Assembly (NCBI GenBank): GCA_002499085.1
Contig: DAKD01000027.1
Coordinates: 1-64,000 of the forward strand
Direction of reading: 5' to 3'
Origin: Methanomassiliicoccales archaeon UBA280
Lineage (GTDB): Archaea > Thermoplasmatota > Thermoplasmata > SG8-5
DNA length: 64,000 nt
How positions within the stretch are numbered: position 1 is the first letter of the stretch; every line of letters starts with the position of its first letter. The notes under the pieces were generated by a model, which saw only the letters and a list, made by a program, of their open reading frames with translations, made no database searches and had not been told where the DNA came from. A program made the position numbers and the translations under genes. Shown in pieces: positions 32,120 to 41,537 of the stretch.

Positions 32120-34846
32120 CTATCTCCGTCTTCCCTTCCGCATCCTGCGCACAACCCCCAGAAGGGCCAGGGCGCTCAGGCCTATCACGGCCGGAAGCAT
32201 GAGCCTCTCGGCCGCTGAACCTCCCGCCGCGTCCGCCTCCTCTACATAGGGCAGCACTGTCAGCGTGACATTCGCCGTCGCATTCCTGAACCCGCCCTTG
32301 GTGGCGTTGATTGTGATGTTGCAGTCTGCCAATGATTCGACGTCGGCCGCGTAGACTGTCACGGAGGCGCTGCCTCCGCTGTCTGTCCTGGCCTCTGCCG
32401 CGCCCAGCGTGACGTTCCCGTCCCGGGTGCTCAGCCTGAGAACCGCGCCGTCAACCGGCATGTTGGCCGCATCCCTGACCATTATGTTGAGGTATGTGAA
32501 CCCGGCATTTCCCGAATGGTCCCTTGCAGTTACCGTGTCAGGGTCCGCAGCCGCCCGGATTAGCAGCGTCCTCAGCCTCTCTGGGAATATCGTTATCGTG
32601 AACGTGACTGAAACTGCGGGCCTGTAGCCGGCGAGTGTCGCGGATGTTACCGTGAGAGTCACCGACTCCGAATTCGTGTATGATTCCACCAGCGGCACGT
32701 ACGGCGCTGTGAAGTTGGTCGAGAACTGGCCGTGAGCGTCTGTGCGGCCAGTCAGGTTGAGCAGGTATCCCGTGCTTGCGCTCAGGACGACATCCGCGCC
32801 CTGCATCGCGTTGCCGCTGAGGTCTGTTATCTTGACCGAGAAGGTGTGAGTGGAGTTAGACTGGCCCGTCAGGGGAAGCCCAAGGAACCTGGCCCTGAGC
32901 ATGGCCTTCTCCTGCTTGACTATGCTTGTCATGGAGAGAGCGTTCAGCAGGCTTCCGGAGCCGTCGTCGACGAAACCGTCGAAGTTGTCTGCCCTGTAGA
33001 ACTCGGTGGCCGATATCTGGTACAGAGGGTACATGGGCACGTCATAGGCAATGGAGGATTCTGAGTCCTGGACGTATTTCAGGTGCGCGGCCGGGTCTGT
33101 GGCTGACATCGCGCTCTGGAGCTTCATGTCCAGGGACGAGTTCGAGTAACCGCAGATGTTGGGGCCGTACAGAGTCATGTCGGTGTGAAACAGCCTGTAG
33201 TAGTATGTGTCGGGGCGCGCCCTCTCGCCCGAAATCACTGCCTGGCTGACGATGCACATGTCGAATTCCCGTGAGTCCAGGCGCTCGGCCAGGGCTGTCG
33301 CGTTCATCGGCACAAGCTCGGTTTTGATGCCTATGGCATTCATCTGGTTCGCCAGCATGGAGCCTGCCTGGTACATGGTCAGGTCCGTGACTGAGTCCGG
33401 AACAAGGAGCTTGACCGCGCCGTCGGGCATGCTGCCAATCCTGGTGCCGTCCGGGTTGAGCCACCAATTGCCCTCGCCCGGAGGCTGGCTCCTGTCAGTG
33501 GGCACGTAACCCGTGTTGTTCAGTATGCTCATTGCCGCAGACGGATCGAACGCGTAGGCAGGGGCGGTGAGGTTCTTCCAGAGCCCGAAGACCGCGGGAG
33601 GGTAGGACGTGGCCAGGTTGGCCATGCTGTTCATCCCGGTTGTGTCGGCGCAGTGGGCCAGCGCCTTCCTGAGCGGCTTGCCGTAATCTATGTCCGTGAA
33701 TGTGACGCTGCTGTAGTCCCTGTCGTACCCGAAGGGCCTGCGCCTCATGTTGAAGGCGACCTGGACAATGGTCTCGGACCTCAATGACTCGTAAGCCACT
33801 TCCTCGCTGCCTCCGAACCTGGCCAGCGCCCCGGGCAGGTCCCAGGCTATGTAATCGATCCAGTCCGCCTCGAGGTCCATGATCGCTGCCTCCTCGGACA
33901 GGTAGGGACTGAGCACGATTCTGTCTATCATGGGCTCGGACGCTATTCCAGATTCGTAAACGTAATACCTTGACCCGGGCCTGTAGAAATGGCCCTGCCA
34001 CGCGCCGAGCGTTATCCTGCCGCCAGCATTGCCTGCCCATATGAACGGCCCGCTTCCCACAGGATTCGGGTTGGTGAACTTGGTGGCAAAGTACAGCTTC
34101 CATGAGTACTGGTCGGAGCTGTTGTATCCCGGATCGGACCATATCATGGTGTTGTTCATCGTCTGGTTCGAGGCCTCGCCGCCCCAGATGTGGTAGGGCA
34201 GTATGGGAGCCGAGAAATAGCTGTCGAACACCCCGAACAGGGGCTTCTGCAGAGTGAATTTGAGCGCGGCCCTTGACATGTCCTGGCTTTCCCAGACCTT
34301 CTGAATGTGCAGCCACCTCGAGTCCGTGTAATTGCTGCCCAGCAGCCCTGCCTTGTCTGCGAGCGGATGCCCCATCCACCCATCCTGGAAATGTGCCTGG
34401 GCATGGAACGAGAACATGATGTCCCGCGCGGTCATCTGCTCCCCGTCATGCCATTTCACGCCCCCGAAATCGTAGAACACTGTAATCTCTGGCTTGCCCG
34501 GATCCTCCCAGAGCCCTTTCGGCCTGTAACCGAAATTGCCCACGGAACAGTCCGCCCATGTCACATTGTAGGGGTTCGCCGAGACATTGGCTGTCCCGAC
34601 CGCAATGTAAGGGACGCGTTCGCCAGTCTCGGGATTAATCTTTGTTGCCGTGTCGTATATCAGGCCGAGCACGTTCATGGAGGCTGCGTCAGCAGTCAGC
34701 GGGTTCGTGGATGCGAGCGGCTTTATCGCGGCCCTGAACACTGTCTCGGCGGCGGCACCGGCCTGCGCCTGTGGAACGGCCGGCACGAGCAGGGCGAGCG
34801 CCAGGATGATGCAGACCGGCCTCCAGTAAGCAATGCGGGATCTCAT
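32120..34846 (-). CDS. Anchored peptide-type binding protein with Ig domains (SBP 4)
   Basis: This 908-residue fourth binding protein has a signal peptide (IILALALLVPAVPQAQAG), a family 5 solute-binding domain (KWHDGEQMTARDIMFSFHAQ; GKPLRKALAHCADTTGMNS), two Ig-like domains (HTFSVKITDLSGNAMQGAD near 690; LNIMVRDAANMPVDGAVLR near 800) and a C-terminal helix ending in MRKGRRR. The open frame extends upstream, but the start at 34846 is set by the signal peptide and the ATGA overlap with the preceding gene. Unlike SBP 1-3 it shares an operon with two SBBP/PKD proteins. Confidence 0.85.
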   Translation of the reverse strand: MRSRIAYWRPVCIILALALLVPAVPQAQAGAAAETVFRAAIKPLASTNPLTADAASMNVLGLIYDTATKINPETGERVPYIAVGTANVSANPYNVTWADCSVGNFGYRPKGLWEDPGKPEITVFYDFGGVKWHDGEQMTARDIMFSFHAQAHFQDGWMGHPLADKAGLLGSNYTDSRWLHIQKVWESQDMSRAALKFTLQKPLFGVFDSYFSAPILPYHIWGGEASNQTMNNTMIWSDPGYNSSDQYSWKLYFATKFTNPNPVGSGPFIWAGNAGGRITLGAWQGHFYRPGSRYYVYESGIASEPMIDRIVLSPYLSEEAAIMDLEADWIDYIAWDLPGALARFGGSEEVAYESLRSETIVQVAFNMRRRPFGYDRDYSSVTFTDIDYGKPLRKALAHCADTTGMNSMANLATSYPPAVFGLWKNLTAPAYAFDPSAAMSILNNTGYVPTDRSQPPGEGNWWLNPDGTRIGSMPDGAVKLLVPDSVTDLTMYQAGSMLANQMNAIGIKTELVPMNATALAERLDSREFDMCIVSQAVISGERARPDTYYYRLFHTDMTLYGPNICGYSNSSLDMKLQSAMSATDPAAHLKYVQDSESSIAYDVPMYPLYQISATEFYRADNFDGFVDDGSGSLLNALSMTSIVKQEKAMLRARFLGLPLTGQSNSTHTFSVKITDLSGNAMQGADVVLSASTGYLLNLTGRTDAHGQFSTNFTAPYVPLVESYTNSESVTLTVTSATLAGYRPAVSVTFTITIFPERLRTLLIRAAADPDTVTARDHSGNAGFTYLNIMVRDAANMPVDGAVLRLSTRDGNVTLGAAEARTDSGGSASVTVYAADVESLADCNITINATKGGFRNATANVTLTVLPYVEEADAAGGSAAERLMLPAVIGLSALALLGVVRRMRKGRRR

Positions 34847-37836
34847 CTGCTGTCCCTCCGGGCCTTCCTGCGGCCTTTGACGGTCGCCGCAAGCAGCAGA
34901 ACTGAAACGGCCAGCAATGCAGCGCACGCTGCTGTTACCGGCCCGATACCGGACTGTTCGGGCGGCGCTGGGACTGTCACGGCCATGACGTCGGTGCCTG
35001 AATTTCCCGCGGCATCGCTCACTGTCAGGTTCACCTGTGTCGTCCCGGGCGACCAGAACCTGTATGACTGTTCTGGGCCGTAAAGCGTCACGGCCGAGCC
35101 GTTGTGGACGAATGTCCATGTCCAATTCACTACCCCGACATCGTCATAGGAGGCCGAGCCGTTCAGGGCTGTCTCCGAGCCTGCCCCGGAAAGTGGGACT
35201 GGCAGGGCAACGGCCAGCGGCGCGGAATTGTCCAGGACCGTAACCGTCGCAATGCTTGTGTTCGTGTTTCCGTCCGCATCCCGGACAGTCAGAGAGGCAC
35301 GGTACACGCCCGGCACACTGAATGTCCATGACACCGACGCATCGGCCGACATGATGCCCGTGTTGACGCCGTCGCTGAACACCCATGAGTATTCGGTTAT
35401 GGCGACATTGTCCCTGCTCGCGGAACCGTCCAGGCTCACTGCCGTGCTCCGGTTCACCGTGATGTCCGGACCTGCATCGGCAATCGGTATCGGATAGATG
35501 AGGACGGAGAGGGCCAGTGTGTCCGTGTCAGTGCTGCCCACGCTGTCCTGCACCGTGAGTGTGACCGTGTAATTGCCCGGCACCGCGAAGAAATGGTCGG
35601 CCACAATTCCCGAAAGGTTCTGGTGGGCTGCGCCGTCAAAGAAGCTCCATGTGTAATTGACAATCCCGGCGTTGTCGGTGCTGCCCGAGCCGTCGAACCT
35701 GACCGTGTTGCTTTCGTTTACTGCGATGTCGGGGCCTGCGTCCGCGGTCGGAGCGATTATGTCGGCCTTGATGGCGAACGCATCTGTCCCGCCGGAGGCT
35801 GTTTTGCCGGGCACGGCCAGTGTCGCGGGGAAGTCGTCCGAGGCAGTCAGGCCGGCAATGAACACGCATGCGTCGTCCGCCACAGCAATGCCTTGACCGG
35901 AGTCGTCCTCCGAGCCGCCAATGTAGGTCGAATAAACAAGGCGGCCTGTGTCAGGCGCAACCTTGGAGATGAACGCGTCGGCATTGCCGCTGTTTGCCCT
36001 TGCCAGGCCGTCCCTTGTAACCGGGAAATCAGTTGATTCTGTGAGGCCGGTCACATGGGCATGGCCTTCGGAGTCCAGGGCTATGCCCCCTGCCGCTTCT
36101 CTGCCGCTGCCGCCCAGGTAAGTGCAGTATTCCGCATCCTGGCCCGAGGCGCTCAGCCTTGCAATGAAAAGGTCTGTGCCGCCTCCGAGCGCCTGCTGCG
36201 CCGCGCCGGTTGTTGCAGGGAAATCCGTGGAGTTTGTCTGCCCGGTGAGATGGGCCCGTCCCAGGGAGTCGACGGCGATGCCTGAGCCCATGTCAGCGCC
36301 GCTGCCGCCCAGTACCGCTGAGTACTCGAGAGCGCTCCCGTGCAGGCCCAGTTTTGCGGCGAATGCATTCTGCCCCGGCTTGGTTGCATTGAGTCGGCCC
36401 GATGTCACTGGGAAATCGGACGAGGCTGTGGTGCCTGTGATGTAGGCATACCCATCCAGGACTGCTATCCCCGAGGCCGAGTCTGAGCCTGTGCCGCCAA
36501 TGAAGGTCGAGTAGAGGATGATGTCGCCCTGGAGGCTCAGCTTTGTGACGAATGCGTCTGAGTCGCCATTCAGCCGCGTGCCGTAAGCCCTGAGTGTCGC
36601 CGGGAAGTCTGCTGACCATGTATGGCCTGTGATGTACGCCTGGCCCATGCCGTCGATCCCTATACCCGAGCCTTCCTCGTCATGGCTCCCCCCCAGGTAT
36701 GTCGAGTAGTTCAGGGAGAGTCCGTCCGGGCCCAGCTTGGCCACGAATGCGTCACCCACGCCGCCGTAAGCGGCGTCCGCGGCCCCGCCCGTGACTGGGA
36801 AATCCGTGGACTGGGTCAGGCCGGTGATGTGCGCGCACCCCGAAGAGTCCACTGCCATGGCCTTTGCCGCGTCATACTGTGTGCCGCCGATGAATGCCGC
36901 ATACTCGAGCGTCTCGCCCGTGGGATTCAGCTTGGCCACGAAGATGTCATGGCTGCCCCTCGGGTCCTGGACGCCTGAAACGGGCAGAACGCCCGCGGAG
37001 TCTGTCATGCCGGCGACATAGGCCGAGCCGTCAGCGCCCAGGGCCAGGGCCAGTCCCGAATCCTCCCCCCCGCCGCCAAGGAATGTGGAGTACACCAGCG
37101 GGTCTATGACAATGGCGCGGGATGCTTCCCTACCTTCGACTGCGAAGGAATATGTGCCGTCGCCGTGAAGAACGAACCCGGATTCCAGAGTGTCGCCGGG
37201 GCTGCCTTGGTAGTATGTCTCGGGAGGCGAATCGGTGAGCGTCTCGCCCGACCCGGCCACGATGTTCAGCGAGCCGTCCGCGGCCAGATGCATCGAGGCT
37301 TGTCCTGCGACCCTCACCCGTATCTGGGCGGGGTCAGCGAATTCGTGGACCAGGTACTGGTACTTCAGCGAGCCGTTGCTGAGCGAGAATTCAAGGTCGA
37401 TGCCGTCCCACAGGTTCTCGTAAACCAGGGCGCGGTAATTGGCCGCCCCGGTGTGCCAGCTTGCCGGGTCGTTCCCCATGAAATAGCTTGTGCGCCATGA
37501 TGCGGGATCCAGCCCGAGCGGCTCGGCAGCATTGCAGCCTTCGAAGCGGAATTCCAGGGGGCCGCTGCCTGTGCGTACCGTGAAAGAGCCGTCTGCGAAG
37601 GCGATTCTGCCCGATGTCGCATGGTACCTGATCGCAGCGTCCCCGGCCTGGCCGATGTTCTCCGTGAACACGCTCATCAGGGTTGCGGGCGCAACTGACG
37701 GTTCGAACGTCCCCGAGGGCCCGGGAACGGGTTCCGGGTCCAGGGCTGTTGCCGCGGGAGGCGGATTGTCGATGCATGGGGAGAGCGATGCCAGCAACAG
37801 AAGGACCAGTATCGCGGCGGGAATTGTGTGCCTCAT
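34843..37836 (-). CDS. SBBP propeller/PKD surface protein 2
   Basis: This 997-residue secreted protein has a signal sequence (AAILVLLLLASLSPC) and an N-terminal domain of the type that precedes SBBP repeats (FTENIGQAGDAAIRYHATSG; then WHTGAANYRALVYENLWDGI). Seven SBBP repeats follow, such as YSTYLGGSHDEEGSGIGI and TGLTQSTDFPVTGG, enough for one seven-bladed beta-propeller. Three PKD domains come next (PTADAGPDIAVNESNTVRFD; IADAGPDITVNRSTAV; a third near 890), then a C-terminal anchor helix and basic tail. Its role is probably adhesion or envelope assembly. The start at 37836 overlaps the upstream stop by 4 bp. Confidence 0.82.
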   Translation of the reverse strand: MRHTIPAAILVLLLLASLSPCIDNPPPAATALDPEPVPGPSGTFEPSVAPATLMSVFTENIGQAGDAAIRYHATSGRIAFADGSFTVRTGSGPLEFRFEGCNAAEPLGLDPASWRTSYFMGNDPASWHTGAANYRALVYENLWDGIDLEFSLSNGSLKYQYLVHEFADPAQIRVRVAGQASMHLAADGSLNIVAGSGETLTDSPPETYYQGSPGDTLESGFVLHGDGTYSFAVEGREASRAIVIDPLVYSTFLGGGGEDSGLALALGADGSAYVAGMTDSAGVLPVSGVQDPRGSHDIFVAKLNPTGETLEYAAFIGGTQYDAAKAMAVDSSGCAHITGLTQSTDFPVTGGAADAAYGGVGDAFVAKLGPDGLSLNYSTYLGGSHDEEGSGIGIDGMGQAYITGHTWSADFPATLRAYGTRLNGDSDAFVTKLSLQGDIILYSTFIGGTGSDSASGIAVLDGYAYITGTTASSDFPVTSGRLNATKPGQNAFAAKLGLHGSALEYSAVLGGSGADMGSGIAVDSLGRAHLTGQTNSTDFPATTGAAQQALGGGTDLFIARLSASGQDAEYCTYLGGSGREAAGGIALDSEGHAHVTGLTESTDFPVTRDGLARANSGNADAFISKVAPDTGRLVYSTYIGGSEDDSGQGIAVADDACVFIAGLTASDDFPATLAVPGKTASGGTDAFAIKADIIAPTADAGPDIAVNESNTVRFDGSGSTDNAGIVNYTWSFFDGAAHQNLSGIVADHFFAVPGNYTVTLTVQDSVGSTDTDTLALSVLIYPIPIADAGPDITVNRSTAVSLDGSASRDNVAITEYSWVFSDGVNTGIMSADASVSWTFSVPGVYRASLTVRDADGNTNTSIATVTVLDNSAPLAVALPVPLSGAGSETALNGSASYDDVGVVNWTWTFVHNGSAVTLYGPEQSYRFWSPGTTQVNLTVSDAAGNSGTDVMAVTVPAPPEQSGIGPVTAACAALLAVSVLLLAATVKGRRKARRDSR

Positions 37837-40800
37837 GGCCTTCCTGCCCCCTGTCCCTTCCTCTTGCGCAGCATTGCCGTGGCCGCGAGCATTATGCAGG
37901 CAGGCAGCAACAGTGCCCACCCGTACGAGTCTCTCCAGCCAGACGACGAAACAGCCTCTGTCCCGGCCACTGTCACGGCAATACTGGCCTCTGCGGAGTT
38001 CCCGTTGGCGTCGAGAACTGTGAGCGTCACTGTGTACGTTCCCTCGGTCCAGAAGAGGAATGACTGAGTCTGGCCGAACAGGGTTATCTCTGTTCCGTTG
38101 TACACGAATGTCCAGGTGAAGTTGGCTATGCCGGAGCTGTCGTAGCTGCGCGACCCGTCGAATTCGGCCGATGTCCCGGGCAATATGATGCGGTTGGCTC
38201 CGGGGGCCGCAATCGGCGGCATGGTGTCGAGCACGGTCACTGTCATCGTGTCCAGGGCCCAGTTCCCTGCCGCATCCGAGGCATTGAGCGTGACCTGGTA
38301 TGTGCCGGGCACAGTGAATATCCAGGAAGGGTTCCGGCCGAACAGGGTTATGCTGTTCAGGCCGTCGTTGAATGACCAGACCCAGCTTGCAACTCCGATG
38401 TTGTCCGTGCACCCCGACCCGTCGAAGAGTGCTGTTTCCGCCTCGTTCACTGTCATGTCCGGGCCTGCGTCTGCCGCCGGGCTTGATGTCTCGAGCACAG
38501 TCAGCACCATGGTGTCTGTGCCTGTGAGGCCTGACGTGTCCGTGACTGTGAGCCGGACCGGGTATGTGCCGGGCACGCTGAAGAAGTGGCGCACCTGCGC
38601 GCCTTGGAGAACGAAGTCGGCTGTTCCGTCGCTGAAAAACCATGTGTATGAGGTTATGTCGACATTGTCCCGGCTGGCAGCGCCGTCGAACCATGTCTCG
38701 TTGCCGCTGTAAAGGGACCTGTCAGGCCCGGCCCTGGCCGTGGGCGCGGTGATGTCGTATATCAGCACCGAGACAGTGTCCACGGCCCAGTTCCCTGCCG
38801 CGTCCCAGATCTTCAGAGTTATGGCATAGTTTCCGGGTGTGGCGAAGACATATGACGGGGTCTGGCCGTACAGAACCTTATCGACATATCTCTCGGTGAA
38901 AGACCATGTGTAGTTGACGATGCCCACGTTGTCCGAGCATGCCGCCGCGCTGAGCTGCACGGCAGTGTCCTCATCTGCGACTATGTCCGGGCCTGCATCG
39001 GCCGTCGGATGCGTGATGTCCCAAACAGTGAGGACAGCGGTGTCGGTGTCCCAGTAACCTGAGGCATCAGTGACGTTCAGTGTGACTGTGTAAATTCCCG
39101 GAACAGGGAACATGCGCTGCGGGGAAATGCCGTACATCTCGATGATTGACTGGCCGGCCGTGAAGGTCCATGTGAAATTGACTATGCCGTGGTTGTCTGT
39201 GCTTCCGGCCGCGGTGAAAGTTGCCGTCTGGCCCTCATTGATCAGCATGTCCTGCCCGGCGTCGGCAACTGGCGGGGCGATGTCCAGCTTCGTGACGAAT
39301 CCGTCGCTGTTCCCGCCGAATGAGATGTCCGCAGCACCCGATGATGCGGGAAATGCGGGGGAAAACGTCTCGCCGACTATGTGCGCGAAACCTGTCTGGC
39401 CTGCGGCTATTGCCCAGGCATAATCATTTTCCGGTCCGCCCAGGAATGTGGAGTCCAGGAGATGTGCCCCTGACGCTGACAGCTTGCTCATGAAGGCGTC
39501 AGTGCCGCCGTTGTGCGTCCTGTCATAGCCCCTCTCCGCCATGGGATAGTCGGGCGATGCCGTGTGCCCCGCAATCGCGGCGCAGCCGTATGAGTCCAGG
39601 CTTATGCCGACGCCGGAATCTGCGTTTGCTCCGCCCAGGAATGTGGAGTATGCAAGACTCTCCCCGTACCTGTCCAGCATGGTGACGAAGGCATCGCTGC
39701 CGCCGTTATGCGAGATGTCGTAAGCGCCCTCGGTGGTCGGAAAGTCGGTTGAGACTGTGCTGCCTGTGACATACACTGTGCCCCATGCCCCCACGGCTAT
39801 GCCGTTGCCGTAGTCTGCGCTCGAGCCCCCGATGAATGTGCAGTACATGAACGACGTACCGGTCTGGCTGAGCTTGGCCGCGAAGGCGTCATAACCGCCG
39901 TTATGCGTCCTGTCGAAAGCCCTCGAGGTCGCCGGAAACATGGCGGACCGCGTCTGGCCCGTGATGAAGGCATAGCCGTTGCTGTCGACCGCGATGTCGT
40001 TCGCGTAGTCGTAATCGGCATGTCCCAGGTAGGTCGAGTACTCGATGGAGCTTCCATGGCGGTTAAGCTTGGTCACGAAGCCGTCGTTCGCGCCTGTCGA
40101 GCCGCCGTTGAAAGAGCGCATTGCCGCATCCGACGATATGGGGAAGTTCTGGGACCACGTGTCTCCGACGATATAGGCAGAGCCCGAGCCGTCAACCGCA
40201 ATGGCGGAGGCGCAGTCCACGGCCGAGCCGCCCAGGTATGTCGAGTAAATCAGCGAGTCTCCGAGCGGGCTGAACTTGGCAACGAAGGAGTCGTAAGTGT
40301 CGCCGTTGTAGGCCGGGCTGAAGGCGCCCTGGGTCGTGGGAAAATGCTGGCTCATCGTGTAACCAGTGATGTAGGCATTGCCTTCGGAGTCGACCGCTAT
40401 GCCTTTGCCGAAATCATGGGACTCGCCGCCCATCATCGCAGTGTATACCACGGAGTCGCCGTTGAGCCCCATCTTCGTGACGAATATGACATTGCTTTCC
40501 GGATTCGAGACGCTCACGTAAGCCCCGAAGGACGTGGGGAAGTCCAGTGAGTCAGTGTATCCGACTGTGTATGCGCAACCGTCCGTGCCTACGGCAACAT
40601 CGGTCGGGCGATCATACCCAGTGCCGCCGATGAATGTCGAATATATCAGCGGGTCTATGGTCATGGGCCGGGACATGTCCCTCCGCCCAAGGCTGAATGA
40701 GTACATGTTTTCGGAAAGGACCGTGAAACTTGCCTGGATTTTTTCGGCGACCGCGTCGGTGTAGAACACATCCAGGCCTGCATCGGTTATGCTGCGGCCG

Positions 40801-41420
40801 TTGCCCAGTTCCATCTCGAGCCCGGAATCGGACACGCTGAGCGCCTCCGCGCCTTCGGCCTTTATCCGTATCAGCCCGGGGTCTGCTCCCGGGGCCACCG
40901 AGAACTCGTATTTCACCGAGCCGTTGACGAACATGTATGTGAGGTCTATGCCGTCCCACAGGTTCCTGTAAACGACAGCGCGGTAATTCGGCACTCCAGA
41001 ATGCCATGAGCCTTCATCCTGGCCTATGAAAAAATTGCTCTTCCAGGGCAGCGGGTCCGAGCCTTCGGGCCCGGCTGCGTTGCAACCCGGGAAACACAGC
41101 CGAAGAACGCTTTTCCCGGATGCGCCGGACTCCGCTCCCCCGGCAGTGTAGATGAAAACAGAATCGGATGCGAAGGCCATGCTGCCCGATGCAGCATAGA
41201 AAAGCACATCCGGGTTCGGAACCTGGCCCAGATTCTCGGTGAAGGCGGCCGTGGGCTCGGAGCGGATGGCCGGGGCATGCGCTGTTTGGGCCGGCAGCAG
41301 GGCTGCCCCTGATTCCGGTGTTGCCGGCGCAGAGGCGGACCTTTGCTGAATCAGTGCCGGAAAGAGCAGGCAGAACACCAACACGCAGCAGAGGCAAAGA
41401 GTAGTTAATCTGGTCGGCAT
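37833..41420 (-). CDS. SBBP propeller/PKD surface protein 1
   Basis: This 1195-residue secreted protein is a paralogue of the next gene. It has a signal sequence (LCLCCVLVFCLLFPALIQ) and an N-terminal domain (FTENLGQVPNPDVLFYAASG; SGVPNYRAVVYRNLWDGIDL). Seven SBBP repeats follow (YSTYLGGSAVDCASAIAV; YCTFIGGSSADYGNGIAV and others), then five PKD domains (PPVADAGQDMLINEGQTA, PTADAGPDIVADEDTAV, PTARAGPDRSLYSGN, PAADAGPDMTVNEAETA, and a fifth near 1040). A C-terminal helix and basic tail (LRKRKGQGAGRP) close the protein. It leads the three-gene operon with its paralogue and SBP 4, under a promoter next to a 10-bp palindrome. Confidence 0.83.
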   Translation of the reverse strand: MPTRLTTLCLCCVLVFCLLFPALIQQRSASAPATPESGAALLPAQTAHAPAIRSEPTAAFTENLGQVPNPDVLFYAASGSMAFASDSVFIYTAGGAESGASGKSVLRLCFPGCNAAGPEGSDPLPWKSNFFIGQDEGSWHSGVPNYRAVVYRNLWDGIDLTYMFVNGSVKYEFSVAPGADPGLIRIKAEGAEALSVSDSGLEMELGNGRSITDAGLDVFYTDAVAEKIQASFTVLSENMYSFSLGRRDMSRPMTIDPLIYSTFIGGTGYDRPTDVAVGTDGCAYTVGYTDSLDFPTSFGAYVSVSNPESNVIFVTKMGLNGDSVVYTAMMGGESHDFGKGIAVDSEGNAYITGYTMSQHFPTTQGAFSPAYNGDTYDSFVAKFSPLGDSLIYSTYLGGSAVDCASAIAVDGSGSAYIVGDTWSQNFPISSDAAMRSFNGGSTGANDGFVTKLNRHGSSIEYSTYLGHADYDYANDIAVDSNGYAFITGQTRSAMFPATSRAFDRTHNGGYDAFAAKLSQTGTSFMYCTFIGGSSADYGNGIAVGAWGTVYVTGSTVSTDFPTTEGAYDISHNGGSDAFVTMLDRYGESLAYSTFLGGANADSGVGISLDSYGCAAIAGHTASPDYPMAERGYDRTHNGGTDAFMSKLSASGAHLLDSTFLGGPENDYAWAIAAGQTGFAHIVGETFSPAFPASSGAADISFGGNSDGFVTKLDIAPPVADAGQDMLINEGQTATFTAAGSTDNHGIVNFTWTFTAGQSIIEMYGISPQRMFPVPGIYTVTLNVTDASGYWDTDTAVLTVWDITHPTADAGPDIVADEDTAVQLSAAACSDNVGIVNYTWSFTERYVDKVLYGQTPSYVFATPGNYAITLKIWDAAGNWAVDTVSVLIYDITAPTARAGPDRSLYSGNETWFDGAASRDNVDITSYTWFFSDGTADFVLQGAQVRHFFSVPGTYPVRLTVTDTSGLTGTDTMVLTVLETSSPAADAGPDMTVNEAETALFDGSGCTDNIGVASWVWSFNDGLNSITLFGRNPSWIFTVPGTYQVTLNASDAAGNWALDTMTVTVLDTMPPIAAPGANRIILPGTSAEFDGSRSYDSSGIANFTWTFVYNGTEITLFGQTQSFLFWTEGTYTVTLTVLDANGNSAEASIAVTVAGTEAVSSSGWRDSYGWALLLPACIMLAATAMLRKRKGQGAGRP

Positions 41421-41461
41421 TTATCTTTCACCGTGGCATCCTGCCATTGAACAGGGATATG

Positions 41462-41491
41462 GTATATATGGATTGCCGGATGGCAATCCAT
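41462..41491. promoter_or_regulatory. Palindromic operator beside the SBBP operon TATA box
   Basis: A perfect 10-bp inverted repeat, ATGGATTGCC (41468-41477) and GGCAATCCAT (41482-41491), is separated by 4 bp. It abuts a minus-strand TATA (ATATATACC, 41461-41469) about 45 bp before the SBBP protein 1 ATG. It covers the usual TFB contact region of that promoter, so a regulator bound there could block or recruit the basal factors. Confidence 0.5.
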
Positions 41492-41509
41492 CTCCCGCGG
41501 GCACGGGAA

Positions 41510-41517
41510 TTTTATAC
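41510..41517 (+). promoter_or_regulatory. TATA box of the metallophosphoesterase gene
   Basis: TTTTATAC at 41510-41517 is centred about 24 bp before the ATG at 41538, so the message is probably leaderless. The same 117-bp divergent region serves the SBBP operon on the other strand. Confidence 0.55.
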
Positions 41518-41537
41518 ACCGAGGGATTGCATGCTTC

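Noticed and set aside
34847..35125. 93-codon upstream extension of SBP 4
   Set aside because: It lies inside the coding region of SBBP protein 2 and precedes a clear signal peptide at 34846.
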